Part shown: positions 8,248 to 19,252 of the stretch, piece after piece
How positions within the stretch are numbered: position 1 is the first letter of the stretch
Layout: each line of letters begins with the position of its first letter
From: Mycobacteroides chelonae
Lineage (GTDB): Bacteria; Actinomycetota; Actinomycetes; Mycobacteriales; Mycobacteriaceae
Length of the DNA: 64,000 nt
Reading direction: 5' to 3'
Assembly (NCBI GenBank): GCA_014204435.1
Contig: JACHLF010000001.1
Coordinates: 1 to 64,000 of the forward strand
Program-made: the position numbers and the translations under genes
Notes under the pieces: generated by a model
The model's input: only the letters and a program-made list of their open reading frames with translations
Told to the model about the DNA's origin: nothing
The model's database searches: none

Positions 8248-10191
8248 CTAGGCCTCCTGATCTCCTGGTGCGTGACAGCTCTTCGGTGTGCTGGGAGCGA
8301 CGTCGAGCGAGGGGTTGCGGTCGAAGAACCCGACCGGTTTGAGCCAGAAGTTCACGGTGTCGACGGGCATGATGGGCCAGTCTTCGGGCCTCGTGATGTG
8401 GTGGATGCCGAACACATACCACAGCACCACGTCGGTGTTCTCGATGGAGCGGTTGTTCGCGGTCCAGGTCGGCAGGCCCAGATCGTCCTTGCTTTGTGTG
8501 ACGAATTCTCCTGCCGGCCAGCGTTCCTCGGGTGAGTTGGGCGTCACCCAGAGAGTGTGCTCGATGGCGCGGCAGCGGGCCAGCACCGGCGAGGAAGGAT
8601 CGAACATGGACGGGATGGCCGCGCTGGGCACCAACTTGTAGGCCGGCGCGGTGCCGATGGCGTTGCGGGCGTTGTCGTTGACGACCTTCCACGCGCGCTG
8701 GGTCTCCCAGCAGAAATCCTGTTTGCCTTCCGATTCCGTGCGCAGCGGGGTGTTGCGCTGCCGCAGGGACAGCCCATACGGATTGTCGGGGCCCACGGGT
8801 TCGATCTCGGTTTCGCTGGCGTACACGGTGTTTTCGGTGCCATCGACATCGAGGTCTAGCCTCGCGACAAGGAAATGCTGGTGATAGGGCGCATAGGTCC
8901 GGTTGTCGACGAGGGTTCCGTGCGCACTGTGAACTCCGGCCGGAAGATTGCTGACGACCATGATTCCTGTTGCGCGGACCTCACATTCGATGTTTCCGTC
9001 CTGATAGAAACGCCAATACGTGAGGTACTCGTAGTTGGCGACGGTGACGTGGAACGACACCGTGAGCCGGCGCATCCGGCGCACCTCGGCGCCGTGATCG
9101 TGGTCCACGTGCTTCCACAGGACGGCGTTGTCCTCTTCGTGGATGCAGATCGCGTTCTTGATGGTGTACGGCTCACCCTTGCTGTTGTGCAGGACCGCAT
9201 CCAGGTATCGGATCTCTCCAAGGCAGTCACAGCCCAGCTCCAGCGAGGTCGTCATGAACCCGATGCCCCACTCGCCGATATCGAAAGCTGTTCTCCGGTA
9301 GTGATCTTCGCAGTGATCTCGGTATGGCACCATCATCTCGGCGAACGACATGCGATGAGCGACCGACCGCACCCGGCCGTTGTCGTTGTAGGTCACCGCA
9401 TGCAGGGTCATGCCCTCGCGGTAGTTGAATCCGACGCGCAACGACCAGTTCTGCCATTGGAGCTTGTTACCCTCGAGGCTGAATGAGGGTCCGTCCGGCT
9501 GTGTTATGTGCAGTGGCTGCAGAGATTCACGGATGCTCTGGCGGCGCAGGCGCTGCGGTACATGTCGGGGCACGTACTCGCCCATCATCTCGGGCCGCTC
9601 GACGGTGAACGTGTCCTCGATGTCCAACAGCTCCATGCTGTTCATGTCGATGATGCAGTGGAATCCGTTGACGGGTCCCGCGTACGGATTGGCGCCTTCG
9701 CTGGAACGCACCCAGGTGTCCGACCAGCCCAGCCGCCTGCCCTTGTACTTCTCTGGCATGACCGCATCGCCGTACGTCCAGGTATCCATGAATACCAGGT
9801 CCATGTCGGTGATGCCGCGTTTGGCCAGTGCGGCGATCACGTCGGGGTGGCGCCGCAGGGTCGCGTCGGCCTCCTCCCATTCATCAACGGTGAAGTTGGG
9901 CTGTACTCCCGGAATGTAACTCCAGGACAACACCTCACCGGACGTCAGCGAGATGACCGCCTTGTAGGTCGCGTTCTGGGTGGTGTCCAAACAGGTGGCC
10001 AGTGCTCGACGATCGGGCCGTGTGCCCTTGCCGTCGAATGCGGCGATCTCGGATTTGGAGGGCTCGGCCAGCTCGATGGAGGTGTACCGCCAGCTCTTTC
10101 CGACATCGTGCGTCTGCGTCAGAATCTCTGCGACCGCGGCGAATTCGTCCGCAGCCAGGGGATCAAGCGGGTGAAACGTATCGGTCGTCAC
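8248..10191 (-). CDS. Copper-containing primary amine oxidase
   Basis: Oxidatively deaminates primary amines to aldehyde, ammonia and hydrogen peroxide using Cu and a topaquinone cofactor. From the GTG at 10191 (GTGA overlap with the patD stop) it has 647 residues, close to the Arthrobacter enzymes. Key residues are present: Tyr387 in NYEY becomes topaquinone, Asp304 in AFDIGEW is the catalytic base, and His437, His439 (YHQHF) and His598 (GIHHITRPEDWP) ligate copper. Coupling to an aminobutyraldehyde dehydrogenase suggests putrescine as a substrate, although enzymes of this family often prefer phenethylamine or tyramine. Confidence 0.92.
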   Translation of the reverse strand: MTTDTFHPLDPLAADEFAAVAEILTQTHDVGKSWRYTSIELAEPSKSEIAAFDGKGTRPDRRALATCLDTTQNATYKAVISLTSGEVLSWSYIPGVQPNFTVDEWEEADATLRRHPDVIAALAKRGITDMDLVFMDTWTYGDAVMPEKYKGRRLGWSDTWVRSSEGANPYAGPVNGFHCIIDMNSMELLDIEDTFTVERPEMMGEYVPRHVPQRLRRQSIRESLQPLHITQPDGPSFSLEGNKLQWQNWSLRVGFNYREGMTLHAVTYNDNGRVRSVAHRMSFAEMMVPYRDHCEDHYRRTAFDIGEWGIGFMTTSLELGCDCLGEIRYLDAVLHNSKGEPYTIKNAICIHEEDNAVLWKHVDHDHGAEVRRMRRLTVSFHVTVANYEYLTYWRFYQDGNIECEVRATGIMVVSNLPAGVHSAHGTLVDNRTYAPYHQHFLVARLDLDVDGTENTVYASETEIEPVGPDNPYGLSLRQRNTPLRTESEGKQDFCWETQRAWKVVNDNARNAIGTAPAYKLVPSAAIPSMFDPSSPVLARCRAIEHTLWVTPNSPEERWPAGEFVTQSKDDLGLPTWTANNRSIENTDVVLWYVFGIHHITRPEDWPIMPVDTVNFWLKPVGFFDRNPSLDVAPSTPKSCHAPGDQEA

Positions 10192-11618
10192 GCGTGGGCG
10201 CTCATCACGTGCTTGATCCGGGTGTAGTCCTCCACACCGTATGCGGACAGGTCCTTGCCGTAACCGGAGTACTTGAATCCGCCGTGCGGCATCTCGGCAA
10301 CCAGCGGGATATGACAGTTGACCCATACACATCCGAAATCGAGCTCGCGGGTGAACCGTTCCGCGGTGGCATGGTCCTTGGTCCAGACGCTGGAAGCCAG
10401 GGCGTAGCGCACCCCGTTGGCCAGGCGCACGGCTTCGTCCGCACTATCGAAGGACTGGACGGTCAGGATCGGCCCGAATGTCTCCTCCTGGACTATGGGA
10501 TCTTCCTGCCGTACGCCGGTGACAATGGTGGGCTCGATGAAATACCCGTTGTCGCCCCAGCGTTTTCCGCCGGTCACGACGGTGGCGTGCGCGGGCAGGT
10601 TCTCGAGCTTCTTGGTGACAGCGGTGAAGTGGTTGACGTTGTTCATCGGCCCGTAGAAGCTGTCCGGATCGTCGGGCAGGCCGGGCCGCAGCGTTTGAGC
10701 CGCGGAGTTGAGGGCGTTCACGAACTCGTCGTGGATCGATTGATGCACGATCACCCGGGTGGCGGCCGTGCAGTCCTGGCCGGCGTTGAAGAAGGCAGCT
10801 TGCGCGATACCCAATGCGGCCTTGTCGATATCGACGTCGTCGAACACGACGACCGGGGCCTTGCCCCCGAGTTCGAGGTGGCTGCGCTTGAGCTGTTCGG
10901 CCGCTGACGCGGCGACGGCGATACCGGCGTGCACCGAGCCCGTGATCGAAACCAGCCCGATAGCAGGGTGACTCACCAATTCGGAGCCGGTGGCCGCGGT
11001 ACCCAGGACGACGTTGAAGACCCCGTCGGGCAGAATGCCCTGGGTCAGCCGAGCCAGCACCAGCGTGCTCTCGGGGGTGGTGTCACTGGGCTTGAGGACG
11101 ATGGTGTTTCCGGTGGCCAACGCGGGACCGATCTTCCAGATCGCCATCATGAACGGGTAGTTCCAGGGAGTCACCTGCCCGACCACCCCGATGGGTTCAC
11201 GACGAACGTAGGAGGTGAAACCCTCCATGTATTCGCCGGCCGACTTGCCCTCGACGAGCCGTGCGGCACCGGCGAAGAACCGGACTTGGTCGGCGCTGAC
11301 GGCCACCTCTTCGGCGGCGATGATCGCCTTGGGCTGTCCGGTGTTGCGGCATTGCGCCTCGACGATCTCGTCGGAATGGGCCTCGATGGCGTCGGCGAGC
11401 TTGAGCAGCGCCTGCTGCCGAAAGCTGGGGGTGGATCTGCCCCAGGAGACGAAGGCACGTCCGGCCGCCGCCACGGCCGCGTTGACATCCTCGGCATTGG
11501 AGACCGGGGCACGGCCCACCACCGATTCATCGACCGGGTTGATCAGGTCGATGGTTTGCGATGAGTTGGAATCGACGAACCGGCCGTCGATGTAGTTCTG
11601 GAGTACTGAGTCCGGCAT
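10188..11618 (-). CDS. patD: Gamma-aminobutyraldehyde dehydrogenase
   Basis: Oxidises 4-aminobutanal to GABA. The 476-residue aldehyde dehydrogenase has PWNYP at 151-155, HLELGGKAP with Glu249 and NAGQDCTAATR with Cys283. Its C-terminal stretch (AEMPHGGFKYSGYGKDLS and then EDYTRIKHVM) is the block typical of PatD/YdcW enzymes rather than of other aldehyde dehydrogenases. It is the first gene of the minus-strand operon, transcribed away from the PucR regulator. No strong ribosome site is seen before the ATG at 11618. Confidence 0.92.
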   Translation of the reverse strand: MPDSVLQNYIDGRFVDSNSSQTIDLINPVDESVVGRAPVSNAEDVNAAVAAAGRAFVSWGRSTPSFRQQALLKLADAIEAHSDEIVEAQCRNTGQPKAIIAAEEVAVSADQVRFFAGAARLVEGKSAGEYMEGFTSYVRREPIGVVGQVTPWNYPFMMAIWKIGPALATGNTIVLKPSDTTPESTLVLARLTQGILPDGVFNVVLGTAATGSELVSHPAIGLVSITGSVHAGIAVAASAAEQLKRSHLELGGKAPVVVFDDVDIDKAALGIAQAAFFNAGQDCTAATRVIVHQSIHDEFVNALNSAAQTLRPGLPDDPDSFYGPMNNVNHFTAVTKKLENLPAHATVVTGGKRWGDNGYFIEPTIVTGVRQEDPIVQEETFGPILTVQSFDSADEAVRLANGVRYALASSVWTKDHATAERFTRELDFGCVWVNCHIPLVAEMPHGGFKYSGYGKDLSAYGVEDYTRIKHVMSAHA

Positions 11619-11751
11619 ATCGCACGTCCATCCGTCGAGGGAATCCCGTTAAGCACGCAGAGAATCAGTGTGCGCGACGACACATCCCCGATCATCCGAC
11701 AATTTCGGGAATCTTCGCGGTGTTTTTCACCATTCTGTACAGTCCCGTGAG
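11619..11751. promoter_or_regulatory. Divergent promoter region between patD and pucR
   Basis: This 133-base gap must hold the promoters of both the catabolic operon and the regulator. A short inverted repeat, CCGA-CAATT-TCGG, lies at 11696-11708 and is a candidate regulator site. TACAGT at 11738-11743, about 8 bases before the pucR GTG, could be a -10 element giving a nearly leaderless pucR transcript. Both calls are tentative. Confidence 0.4.
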
Positions 11752-13281
11752 GTGACTGTTTCGGTGCGGTGGGTGCTGGATCAGCCGGACCTGAATCTCA
11801 CTCTTCAGGGCGGTGCCGCGGGCCTGGGGCGGGAGATCAATCTGGCGCTCACCACGGAACTCGCTGACCCGGCACGATGGCTGTCGGGTGGAGAGCTGGT
11901 GCTCACCACCGGTATCGGTCTGCCCTCGAGTGCCCGCGAACGGCGGAGCTATCTACACGCTCTCGACAAGAACAACGTCGCTGCATTGGGATTCGGCACC
12001 GGATTGACCTTCGACGAGGTGCCCGCGGAGTTGGTGGCGGCCGCCGACGAGCTCGGCATGCCGGTGTTGGAGGTGCCGCTGCGCACCCCGTTTGCGGCGG
12101 TGGTGAAGACGGTCAGCACCCACATCGCCGAACTGGAATACGACGCGGTGCTACGTGCGTCCCGAGCGCAGCCCAGGATCACCCGGGCCATCGTCAACGG
12201 CGGCGTGCAGGCGGTCACCGCGGAACTGGGGCGGTCGTTACGGGCCAGCGTGGTGGTGTTGGACTCCGGTGGCACGGTGGTCGCCAGTCATCCGCGCAAT
12301 CTGGATGTCGCGACGGTGAATTTGGTCCGCGGCGCACTGACTCCGGGGGTCTTGGCGGGCGCGCAGCAACTGGACCTGGGAATAGCCGTCTCGCAACAGG
12401 CGATCGGTGTGGGCGGCACCTCGTACGGGGTGCTGGCGGTCGTCAGCACGACACCCCTGACCTTCGTCGACCAGGTGCTGCTGGGGCATGCAAACTCTTT
12501 GCTGGCCTTGGACTTCGACAAGCCGGCGCGGCTACGGGAGGCGCAGCGGCAGCTCAATGGGCAGGCCCTGGGGCTGCTGCTGGGGGACGAACGGAATGTG
12601 GATCCGGTCTGGGCGCAACTGAGTCGGGCCGCCGATGGGCGTGGTCGTATCCGGGTCTTAGTGGTTAATGCCGAATCTCAGGCGGCGCTGCCCAAGGTGC
12701 TGTCCTCGGTGACCCGGGCCATGGAGTCCGCGGGCCACGTGGTGTTCGCGCATACCGCCGAGTCCCAACTCACCGTCGTGCTACCGGGCTCGGAGACCGT
12801 CGAATTCGCGCGACAGTTGTTCGGCGAGGTCGACGGGCGTGCCAGGAAGGGGCTACGGGCGGGGCTGAGTGGGGCGCATCCGGCGGGGCGGCTCATCGAT
12901 GCGGTGCAGAACGCGAAGCTGGCCGCGTCGGTCGCAGATCGCGGTGGGACGCCGCTGGAGTTCACCTCGCTGGCGGGCAGTGCGCTGCTGTCCTTCGGCG
13001 CGAGTCGTGAGGTGCTGGTCGCCGTCGCCAACGCGACGCTGGCTCCCCTCGCCGAGTTCGACGCCATGCACGGTGCTGAACTGATGGCGTCTCTGCGGGC
13101 CTATCTGGAGGCCAACGGTCACTGGGAATCGGCGGCCGCGGCCGCCGGCGTGCACCGTCATACGCTGCGCAAACGCATCGAAACCGCGCAGTCGCTGCTG
13201 GCCTGTGACCTCGATATTGCGCGCGTGCGCGCCGAACTGCTGCTGGCGATGCTGGCGGGAACGCCAGACACCGGGAAGTAG
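11752..13281 (+). CDS. PucR-family transcriptional regulator of the amine/GABA operon
   Basis: A 509-residue regulator with an N-terminal PucR sensor domain (about 1-120, starting VTVSVRWVLDQPDLNLTLQGG), a central GGDEF-like region and a C-terminal PucR helix-turn-helix with AAGVHRHTLRKRIE at about 468-481. The GTG at 11752 was chosen because the PucR domain begins there; the upstream in-frame extension has no similarity. A PucR-type protein, GabR, controls the gabTDP operon in Corynebacterium glutamicum, so GABA-responsive control of the divergent operon is a reasonable inference. Confidence 0.88.
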   Translation: MTVSVRWVLDQPDLNLTLQGGAAGLGREINLALTTELADPARWLSGGELVLTTGIGLPSSARERRSYLHALDKNNVAALGFGTGLTFDEVPAELVAAADELGMPVLEVPLRTPFAAVVKTVSTHIAELEYDAVLRASRAQPRITRAIVNGGVQAVTAELGRSLRASVVVLDSGGTVVASHPRNLDVATVNLVRGALTPGVLAGAQQLDLGIAVSQQAIGVGGTSYGVLAVVSTTPLTFVDQVLLGHANSLLALDFDKPARLREAQRQLNGQALGLLLGDERNVDPVWAQLSRAADGRGRIRVLVVNAESQAALPKVLSSVTRAMESAGHVVFAHTAESQLTVVLPGSETVEFARQLFGEVDGRARKGLRAGLSGAHPAGRLIDAVQNAKLAASVADRGGTPLEFTSLAGSALLSFGASREVLVAVANATLAPLAEFDAMHGAELMASLRAYLEANGHWESAAAAAGVHRHTLRKRIETAQSLLACDLDIARVRAELLLAMLAGTPDTGK

Positions 13282-13301
13282 ATCAGGACCGCGAAATCGC
13301 A

Positions 13302-13346
13302 TTGCGTTGGGCCGGGGTGGTGCTACCTTATCTAGAACAGGTTCCA
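13302..13346 (+). promoter_or_regulatory. TetR gene promoter with KstR-type operator
   Basis: TAGAAC-AG-GTTCCA at 13333-13346 matches the KstR consensus (TnnAAC-NN-GTTnnA, established for mycobacterial cholesterol genes). It lies just after a plausible promoter, TTGCGT at 13302-13307 and TACCTT at 13324-13329 with a 16-base spacer. The operator would cover the transcription start, as expected for a repressor controlling its own gene. Confidence 0.6.
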
Positions 13347-13378
13347 GTTTCGGGGTTATTTATGCAGGTGAGTAGATC

Positions 13379-14002
13379 GTGAGCGCCATGGTTGATGCGG
13401 TACCGGTGCGGCCAGCCGCCATGCCGTCGACCCGGCGCCAACATGAGCAGTACAAGCGCATGCTCGATGCGGCCGAGGAACTCGCCATGACCCGCGAGCT
13501 CGACCACGTTCAGATGCATGACGTCGCCAAGCATGCCAACGTCGCCATCGGCACGTTGTACCGGTACTTCCCAACGAAGCGTCATCTGTTCGTCTCCGCT
13601 CTGGTGCGTGAGTCCGAACGACTCGTCGGCCGCATTCCGGTGCTGCCCGACCGCGAGCAGACCCCCGCCGACCGGGTGAGCGAGGCGCTGGTGCGGGCAC
13701 TGCGCGGGTTGACGCGGCGGCGCATGCTGGCCATCGCGATGATCCGCTCGTCGAACTCGGCCTCGCTGGCCGAGGTCCCCGATCTGATGCAGATCGAGAA
13801 GCGGTTCCATGAGTTGATATCCGAGGTGGCTGGGCTGTCCGATCCGACCGATGAGGATGAGGCCGTGATCAGGCTGCTGGTGCACCAGTGGTTCGGCTGT
13901 ATTCAGGTATGCCTCAACGGTGGACTCACTGTGGCGCAGGCAGAGGCTGATCTGCGCCGGGCATCACAGCTGTTGATGCGTGACTGGCGTGCGCTGGGAT
14001 AA
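13379..14002 (+). CDS. TetR-family regulator, KstR-like
   Basis: A 207-residue repressor with an N-terminal TetR helix-turn-helix. The recognition region (VAIGTLYRYFPTKRHLFVSAL at about 57-77, split here only for description) closely resembles that of KstR, the cholesterol repressor. The ligand domain is less recognisable. GTG at 13379 is used; ATG at 13388 is an alternative. A KstR-type operator sits 33 bases upstream, suggesting autoregulation or membership of the KstR regulon. It lies 20 kb from the main steroid cluster, and no second kstR gene is in the window, so it could be KstR itself or a paralogue sharing its sites. Confidence 0.8.
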   Translation: MSAMVDAVPVRPAAMPSTRRQHEQYKRMLDAAEELAMTRELDHVQMHDVAKHANVAIGTLYRYFPTKRHLFVSALVRESERLVGRIPVLPDREQTPADRVSEALVRALRGLTRRRMLAIAMIRSSNSASLAEVPDLMQIEKRFHELISEVAGLSDPTDEDEAVIRLLVHQWFGCIQVCLNGGLTVAQAEADLRRASQLLMRDWRALG

Positions 14003-14014
14003 GCCCAGGTTCGG

Positions 14015-14650
14015 CTAGTTCGACTTCAGGGCGGCTAGCGCGGCGTCGATGGCCAGTGCCGGCACGTCGATGGTCTTGGAACCCAGATCGTGGCGTGCGC
14101 CGGTGACCTCCACGATCGTGGCGCCGGCCGGGATCAGTACCGATGCCTCCTTGATTTCCTCGATGGTGCCGAACGCATCCGAGCTGCCGTGGGTGAAGAC
14201 CGTCGGAACCTGGATATCGGGAAGATGCTCGGTACGCAGCCGGTTGGGCTTACCGGGCGGATGCAGCGGGTAGGAGAACAGGGTCAGAACGTCGATGATG
14301 GGTCCTTTTTCGGCCACGAGCATCGATGTCTGGCGTCCGCCGTACGAATGTCCGCCCGCCAGCAGTGGCCCGTCCACCATGGCGCGAGCCTTGTTGATCA
14401 CCCCGGCGATACCCGCGCGGTCCTTGTCGGCGCAGGAGGCCGAGGGAGGGCCGCTCGGACGATTGCGTCGGAACGGCATGTCGAACCGGATGGCCAGCCA
14501 GCCATGCTCGGCCCACGCCGTGCACAGCAGGCGCAGCATGGGGGAGTGGCAGCTGCCGCCCGCCCCGTGGGTAAGTACTACCGCACCGTGAGGGTGCCCG
14601 TCGGGGTGGTGGGCGATTCCGGCGATATCCGGAAGTTCCTCGGTGCTCAC
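14015..14650 (-). CDS. Alpha/beta hydrolase (Rv0421c type)
   Basis: A 211-residue small alpha/beta hydrolase with the oxyanion strand VVLTHGAGG at 24-32, the nucleophile elbow GHSYGG near 99-104, and a late HDLGSK motif supplying the probable catalytic His. It begins with GTG at 14650. The match to Rv0421c is supported by order, since thiD and thiC follow upstream as in M. tuberculosis. Substrate unknown. It converges on the TetR gene with a 12-base gap. Confidence 0.82.
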   Translation of the reverse strand: MSTEELPDIAGIAHHPDGHPHGAVVLTHGAGGSCHSPMLRLLCTAWAEHGWLAIRFDMPFRRNRPSGPPSASCADKDRAGIAGVINKARAMVDGPLLAGGHSYGGRQTSMLVAEKGPIIDVLTLFSYPLHPPGKPNRLRTEHLPDIQVPTVFTHGSSDAFGTIEEIKEASVLIPAGATIVEVTGARHDLGSKTIDVPALAIDAALAALKSN

Positions 14651-14659
14651 GCAGCCAGC

Positions 14660-15508
14660 CTAAGGCTCGTCGTGCGGGTGTAGCCTGAACAGGGCCGATA
14701 CCGGGCCGTGGCCGTGCCCCAATGGGTAGGCGGCCTTGAGGCATTCGGTGATCCATCGTTTTCCGAACGCGACGGCTTCGGCGACGGAAAGTCCATGTGC
14801 CAGCGCGCAACTGACGGATGCGGCGAGGGTGTCCCCGGCGCCGTGGTCGTGTCCGGTGTCCACCCGCTCGACGGGAAAGTAGTGAAACTCGGTGCCGTCG
14901 AAGAGCAGATCAGTGCTGGTGTCACTGGATCGCAGGTGCCCGCCCTTCACCAGGACCCACTGCGGGCCTAGGGCGTGGAGCTTCCGTGCCGCCTCCCGTT
15001 GTGACTCCTCGTCGACGACGTCCACGTCCACCAGCAGACGCACCTCGTCCAGGTTCGGGGTGACGAGCGTCGCCAACGGAAACAGCTGTGTGCGTAGCGC
15101 GTCCAGCGCGCTCGGGTGTAGCAGTGGGTCTCCGTGCATGGATGCGCAGACGGGATCGACCACCAAGGGCGCCGCCATCTCACGTGCGCGCCACGTGTCG
15201 GCGATGGCCTCGATGATCGGGGCCGAGGCTAGCATCCCGGTCTTGGCAGCCTGGATGCCGATGTCGGTGATCACCGCCTCCATCTGCGCGGACACCACGT
15301 GCGGCGGTATCTCGTGGAAATCCTTGACGCCCACCGAGTTCTGCACCGTCACGGCGGTAACCGCCACGCATCCGTGCACACCCAGCAGCGCCATGGTGCG
15401 CATGTCGGCTTGAATGCCCGCTCCGCCCCCGGAGTCGGACCCGGCGATGGTCATCGCCCGCACCGGGGTGACGCCCGGCTCCGGGAGGGGCAGGAACAGG
15501 GAACTCAT
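14660..15508 (-). CDS. thiD: Hydroxymethylpyrimidine/phosphomethylpyrimidine kinase
   Basis: Phosphorylates HMP and HMP-P in thiamine synthesis. The ATG at 15508 gives 282 residues, right for the family, and starts 7 bases after the thiC stop. Ribokinase-like motifs are IAGSDSGGGAGIQADM near the N-terminus, KTGML, a TPNLDEV segment and the C-terminal DHGAGDTLAAS that carries the catalytic Asp and anion hole. The gene is the second in a thiC-thiD operon under the TPP riboswitch, with the Rv0421c-like hydrolase 9 bases further on. Confidence 0.95.
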   Translation of the reverse strand: MSSLFLPLPEPGVTPVRAMTIAGSDSGGGAGIQADMRTMALLGVHGCVAVTAVTVQNSVGVKDFHEIPPHVVSAQMEAVITDIGIQAAKTGMLASAPIIEAIADTWRAREMAAPLVVDPVCASMHGDPLLHPSALDALRTQLFPLATLVTPNLDEVRLLVDVDVVDEESQREAARKLHALGPQWVLVKGGHLRSSDTSTDLLFDGTEFHYFPVERVDTGHDHGAGDTLAASVSCALAHGLSVAEAVAFGKRWITECLKAAYPLGHGHGPVSALFRLHPHDEP

Positions 15509-15515
15509 GCGCTGC

Positions 15516-17252
<1,737 letters not shown>

Positions 17253-17474
17253 TTTGTGTTGTGGGGCTGTTCGTTGACGAACACTGGCCACGCTACCTCG
17301 GCCTGCCTTACCGAGTGGCACGTGACGGCGAGATTGCATCGTCAGTTCGACATGACCGACGGTGGGGCAGCGGTTAGAAATATAGTTTTCCTTGCTAAAG
17401 TTACACACGGTGGTATCCAGAGACGGCCGGTCGGAGCTACCCGCGTCGGGGAGAAACGCGCAACAAGGGTGACG

Positions 17475-19220
17475 ATGACTGACTTGATGACACGGACCGA
17501 CGAAACAGCTGCGGACATCAAAGACAGCGGACCGCGGCCTCGTGTCCTTGCTGTGGACCGCGACCATCCGCACTACAAGTGGGTCGCACTGTCGAACACC
17601 ACGCTGGGAGTGCTGCTCGCGACCATCAACTCGTCGATCGTGTTGATCTCGCTGCCCGCGATCTTCCGTGGCATCGGGCTGAACCCACTGGCCGCGGCGA
17701 ACGTGAGCTATCTGCTGTGGATGCTCATGGGTTACCTGCTGGCCTCGGCCGTTCTGGTGGTGCTGTTCGGCCGTCTCGGCGATATGTACGGACGGGTCCG
17801 GATCTACAACATGGGATTCGTGGTGTTCGCCGTCGCGGCCGTGGTGCTCTCCTTCGACCCGTTCCACTACGGCGGCGGCGCGGTGTGGCTCATCGCGTGG
17901 CGGGTGGTCCAAGGGGTAGGCGGCGCCATGCTGATGGCCAACTCGTCGGCCATCCTCACCGATGCCTTCCCGTCCACGCAGCGTGGATTGGCGCTCGGCA
18001 TCAACCAAGTGGCCGCGGTGGCCGGCTCTTTCCTGGGGCTGTTGATCGGCGGGGTGCTCTCGGAATGGGATTGGCGGGCCATCTTCTGGGTGGGCGTGCC
18101 GCTGGGGCTGCTGGGCACCGTCTGGTCGTATCGGTCGCTCATCGAGATAGACCAGCCGACACCCGGAAGGCTGGACTGGGCGGGCACCGTCACCGTGGCG
18201 CTGGGACTCGCCGTGCTGCTCACGGGAATCACGTACGGCATTCAGCCCTACGGCAATTCGAGTACCGGCTGGGGCAACCCGCTGGTCTACGGATCGCTGA
18301 TCGCCGGAGTCACGCTCTTGGTGTTGTTCTGCGTGATCGAGACCCGGGTGGCTGACCCGATGCTCGATATTGGGCTGTTCAAGAACCGGGCCTTCGGTCT
18401 GGGCAACCTGGCCAATCTGTTGGCATCCGTGGGCCGCGGCGGCCTGCAGTTCATGCTGATCATCTGGCTACAGGGCATCTGGTTGCCGCTGCGCGGATAC
18501 AGTTATGAGTCCACACCTTTGTGGGCAGGAATCTTCTTGCTCCCCATGACACTTGGCTTCCTGGTTGCCGGACCGATCGCCGGGGTGCTGTCGGACCGAT
18601 ACGGAGCCCGGCCCTTCGCGACCGGCGGCATGGTGTTGTCGGCGGTGACCTTCGTGGCGCTCATCGCCATTCCGGTGAACTTCAACTATTGGGTTTTTGC
18701 GGCGTTGATCTTCCTCAACGGGTTGGGGTCGGCCATCTTCACCGCGCCCAATACCGCGGCTATCATGTCCAGCGTGCCGGCGCATCAGCGTGGCGCGGCC
18801 TCGGGAGTGCGCGGCACATTCTTCAACGCGGGCAACTCACTGTCCATCGGAATCTTCTTCTCGCTCATGATCGTCGGGCTTTCGGCCACCATGCCCTCCG
18901 CGATGCAGTCGGGGTTGACCGCGCAAGGTGTACCGGCGGCCACCGCCGCCGAGGTGTCCACCATGCCGCCCGTGGGCAGCCTGTTCGCGGCGTTCCTCGG
19001 CTACAACCCGATCGGCGAATTACTCGCCTCGTCAGGGGTTCTGGACCACCCGGGTGTCAATACCGCCGAGTTGACCGGACAGTCGTTCTTCCCGAATCTG
19101 ATCACCGAGCCGTTCCATGCCGGCCTGATCGTGGTGTTCATCGCCGCCGCGCTGATGATGGCGGTCGCGGCGCTCGCCTCACTGGGTGCGGGCGGCAGAT
19201 ATGCGCACGCTGGGGAGTGA
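17475..19220 (+). CDS. MFS drug transporter, DHA2/EmrB-QacA type
   Basis: A 581-residue membrane transporter with about 14 hydrophobic segments. LFGRLGDMYGRVRIYN at about 98-113 is the MFS loop 2-3 motif A, and the SFLGLLIGGVLSEWDWRAIFW region matches antiporter motif C of the DHA2 group. The ATG at 17475 is preceded by AAGGG. A GTG two codons earlier is an alternative. It is divergent from thiC. Substrate is unknown; drug or lipid export is typical for the family. An AT-rich patch at 17377-17405 is the likely promoter region. Confidence 0.88.
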   Translation: MTDLMTRTDETAADIKDSGPRPRVLAVDRDHPHYKWVALSNTTLGVLLATINSSIVLISLPAIFRGIGLNPLAAANVSYLLWMLMGYLLASAVLVVLFGRLGDMYGRVRIYNMGFVVFAVAAVVLSFDPFHYGGGAVWLIAWRVVQGVGGAMLMANSSAILTDAFPSTQRGLALGINQVAAVAGSFLGLLIGGVLSEWDWRAIFWVGVPLGLLGTVWSYRSLIEIDQPTPGRLDWAGTVTVALGLAVLLTGITYGIQPYGNSSTGWGNPLVYGSLIAGVTLLVLFCVIETRVADPMLDIGLFKNRAFGLGNLANLLASVGRGGLQFMLIIWLQGIWLPLRGYSYESTPLWAGIFLLPMTLGFLVAGPIAGVLSDRYGARPFATGGMVLSAVTFVALIAIPVNFNYWVFAALIFLNGLGSAIFTAPNTAAIMSSVPAHQRGAASGVRGTFFNAGNSLSIGIFFSLMIVGLSATMPSAMQSGLTAQGVPAATAAEVSTMPPVGSLFAAFLGYNPIGELLASSGVLDHPGVNTAELTGQSFFPNLITEPFHAGLIVVFIAAALMMAVAALASLGAGGRYAHAGE

Positions 19221-19252
19221 GCTAGCTACTATTTGCCCAAGGCGCCGTGGGG

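Noticed and set aside
17377-17405. AT-rich patch before the MFS gene as a defined operator
   Set aside because: It has promoter-like composition but no clear inverted repeat that fits a known regulator.
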